Below are positions 5,322-6,760 of a stretch of 6,760 nucleotides of DNA, one piece after another; positions within the stretch are counted from its first letter, which is position 1, and every line of letters begins with the position of its first letter. The notes below the pieces were generated by a model. The model had not been told where the DNA came from. It saw only the letters and a program-made list of their open reading frames with translations, and did no database searches. This DNA is from Deltaproteobacteria bacterium. Lineage in GTDB: Bacteria; Desulfobacterota; Dissulfuribacteria; Dissulfuribacterales; UBA3076. The stretch is from the NCBI GenBank assembly GCA_030605675.1, contig JAUWHV010000131.1:1-6760 (forward strand), written 5' to 3'. The position numbers were made by a program, and so were the translations under genes.

Positions 5322-6559
5322 GCGAGCTCCTTGACCGTTATGCAGAAGTGGCAGGCAGGGACGTAGTAAATCACCTTTACCAGTTGGTTGCTCCCCTCAA
5401 AGGCATGAAGGTTGTTCATGTAAATTCCACCAAGGAAGGTGGAGGAGTGGCTGAGATCCTTAGGAAACTGGTTCCGATGATGGAGGCCCTGGGTCTTGAT
5501 GTGAAGTGGGAAGTATTGGAGGGTAGCCCTGATTTTTATCAATGTACCAAGGGGTTTCACAATGCCATCCAGGGCTTTCCGGTAAAGCTGTCCGAGGCCA
5601 TGCTGGAGGCCTATGAAACCGTTAACGCAGAGAATGCCGAGAAGCTTCGGCCTGTCCTTGAAGAGGCTGATTTTGTCTTTATACATGATCCGCAACCAGC
5701 GCCATTTCTCAACTTTTGCCCCAATAGGCGAGGAAAGTGGGTATGGAGGTGCCATATAGACTGCAGCCGTCCGTATCGTCCGGTATGGAAGTATTTAAAA
5801 AACTGGATACAGGACTATGATGCCAGTATTTTTTCCCTTGCGCAGTTTGCTCAATTCCTGCCTCATCCCCAGTACTTGATCGCCCCCAGCATAGATCCCC
5901 TGAGTGAAAAAAACATTGATCTTCCCGAAGATGAGATCAGGGGAGTCTTTGACCAATTTGGTCTGAAGCCGGATTTGCCCTTTATTTTGCAGGTCTCCCG
6001 GTTTGACAGGTTTAAGGACCCCCTTGGCGTGATAGAGGCCTTCAGGCAGGCCAGGAAGATGGTGCCTTTGCAACTGGTTTTGGCAGGTGGCGGTGCCACT
6101 GATGACCCTGAAGGTGAAAAGGTGCTTGAGGAGGTCAGGAAGGCTGCGGAAGACAACGAGGACGTCCATGTACTGCTCCTTCCACCTGATGCCCACAGGA
6201 CTATTAATGCCTTGCAGCGGGCTTCTGATATTGTGCTTCAAAAGTCCTTAAAGGAGGGCTTTGGGCTTACTGTCACAGAGGCAATGTGGAAAGGAAAACC
6301 AGTGATCGGAGGAGACACAGGTGGAATTCGTCTCCAGGTAATAGATCACTTTACCGGTTTCACGGTAAGAAGCCCTGAGGGCGCTGCCCTGCGCATTCGT
6401 TATCTGCTGCACCGCATGGACAGGTTGGAAGAGATGGGCGCCAGGGCAAGGCGGCTTGTTCTGGAGAATTTTCTTCTGACACGGCACCTGAGGGAATACC
6501 TTGCATTAATGATCGGACTGCTTCACGGTCTTGAAGACCGGATAGATATGGTACAATGA
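5318..6559 (+). CDS. treT: TreT-like glycosyltransferase, GT4 family (trehalose synthase type)
   Basis: It probably moves glucose from an NDP-glucose donor to glucose (or a phosphorylated acceptor), with retention, to give trehalose or its phosphate. It is cytoplasmic, with 413 residues, the usual TreT size. The N-terminal Rossmann domain has VVHVNSTKEGGGVAEIL (32-48), the FIHDPQPAPF block (121-130) and WRCHID (143-148). The C-terminal domain has QVSRFDRFKDPLGVIEAF (225-242), with R228 and K233 in the donor-phosphate position, and the EX7E motif E313...E321 in KEGFGLTVTEAMWKGKPVI. GGIRLQV (335-341) closes the nucleotide site. These marks fit TreT better than sucrose synthase or plain GT4 enzymes. 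GGAGGG (5307-5312) precedes the start, which overlaps the upstream stop as ATGA; its own stop overlaps the phosphatase start the same way. Acceptor and donor cannot be told from sequence alone. Confidence 0.88.
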   Translation: MSELLDRYAEVAGRDVVNHLYQLVAPLKGMKVVHVNSTKEGGGVAEILRKLVPMMEALGLDVKWEVLEGSPDFYQCTKGFHNAIQGFPVKLSEAMLEAYETVNAENAEKLRPVLEEADFVFIHDPQPAPFLNFCPNRRGKWVWRCHIDCSRPYRPVWKYLKNWIQDYDASIFSLAQFAQFLPHPQYLIAPSIDPLSEKNIDLPEDEIRGVFDQFGLKPDLPFILQVSRFDRFKDPLGVIEAFRQARKMVPLQLVLAGGGATDDPEGEKVLEEVRKAAEDNEDVHVLLLPPDAHRTINALQRASDIVLQKSLKEGFGLTVTEAMWKGKPVIGGDTGGIRLQVIDHFTGFTVRSPEGAALRIRYLLHRMDRLEEMGARARRLVLENFLLTRHLREYLALMIGLLHGLEDRIDMVQ

Positions 6560-6760
6560 GAGTCCTTTTAACGGTGAACCCTGAACCTTTGAACTCCTAC
6601 GACATTTTATGGTTTTGGGATTTATTGACGAGAAGTAAAAACAGGGCCTTACTCCTTGACTATGATGGCACCCTTGCCCCCTTCAGAGTGGAGCGGGATA
6701 AGGCGGTGCCGTATTTTGGGGTAAGGAAGATCCTTGAAAAAATAATAGCTACTGGTGGTT
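6556..6760 (+). CDS. otsB: Trehalose-phosphatase-like HAD hydrolase, 5' part only
   Basis: The first 68 codons are present; the gene continues past the right edge. The HAD motif I LLLDYDGTLAP (residues 32-42) has nucleophile D35 and general acid/base D37. The sequence around it (residues 31-52, then GV at 55-56) resembles trehalose-6-phosphate phosphatases, which release phosphate from trehalose 6-phosphate in the cytosol. The ATG at 6556 overlaps the glycosyltransferase TGA and is in frame with the motif, so I take it as the start. It has no clear Shine-Dalgarno and may rely on translational coupling. Residues 7-16 are encoded by a heptamer repeat (6575-6601) like those in spacers, so the mature start could instead be GTG 6574, TTG 6589 or TTG 6625. 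Glucosylglycerate- or mannosylglycerate-phosphate phosphatase is a less likely alternative. Confidence 0.82.
   Translation, partial: MRVLLTVNPEPLNSYDILWFWDLLTRSKNRALLLDYDGTLAPFRVERDKAVPYFGVRKILEKIIATGG
6575..6601. repeat. Heptamer array, TGAACCC type, inside the phosphatase 5' end
   Basis: TGAACCC, TGAACCT and TTGAACT (6575-6595) are three units in phase, followed by CCTACG (6596-6601). The first 20 bases match 213-232 at 19 positions, and TGAACTCCTACG (6590-6601) matches 251-262 at 11 of 12. Both copies have the same orientation. Three units make 21 bases, so the reading frame is kept. Confidence 0.85.

Noticed and set aside
5126..5755. Open frame of 209 codons on the minus strand
   Set aside because: It spans the ends of two well-supported plus-strand genes and shows no motif. 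The operon's coupling on the other strand explains the sequence.

Overview
The window holds six complete genes and the start of a seventh, on about 6.8 kb of bacterial DNA of middling GC. It carries no rRNA, tRNA, CRISPR or transposase gene that I can see. The overall picture suggests a Desulfobacterota (former Deltaproteobacteria) genome or a close relative. Three things point there: an NtrC-type sigma-54 activator, gene spacers full of short degenerate repeats of a kind I associate with that group, and a stress-sugar operon built on a TreT-like glycosyltransferase. This placement is an inference from style, not from a marker gene.

Layout, left to right. Positions 1-257 are non-coding and contain a dyad and a heptamer repeat. 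A sigma-54-dependent response regulator (258-1619, minus) is divergent from purA, adenylosuccinate synthase (1892-3187, plus). Their 272-base spacer has two candidate promoters and a heptamer array. After purA, a 267-base spacer holds two heptamer arrays in inverted orientation. It leads to a small, AT-rich PEBP/YbhB-like gene (3455-3892, plus). That gene converges on an Hsp20 small heat-shock protein gene (3953-4390, minus), with a compact terminator hairpin between them. The hsp20 gene is divergent from a tightly coupled operon: a DUF5752-like protein of unknown function (4623-5321), a TreT-like GT4 glycosyltransferase (5318-6559), and a HAD trehalose-phosphatase-like gene that runs off the right edge (6556 onward). 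Both junctions in this operon are ATGA overlaps.

How the genes fit together. The right half reads as a stress module: a chaperone and a compatible-solute (trehalose-type) pathway transcribed outward from one 232-base spacer. That spacer contains two perfect dyads, one just upstream of the hsp20 -35 and one on the sugar operon's -10. The response regulator, purA and the PEBP gene have no evident functional tie to it.

The two observations I find most interesting are these. First, the spacers carry sequence-unrelated repeats that all have the same 7-base period, and one such array (three units, 21 bases) lies in frame inside the 5' end of the phosphatase gene. Second, the DUF5752-like protein, whose function is unknown, is an internal duplication and is translationally coupled to the glycosyltransferase.
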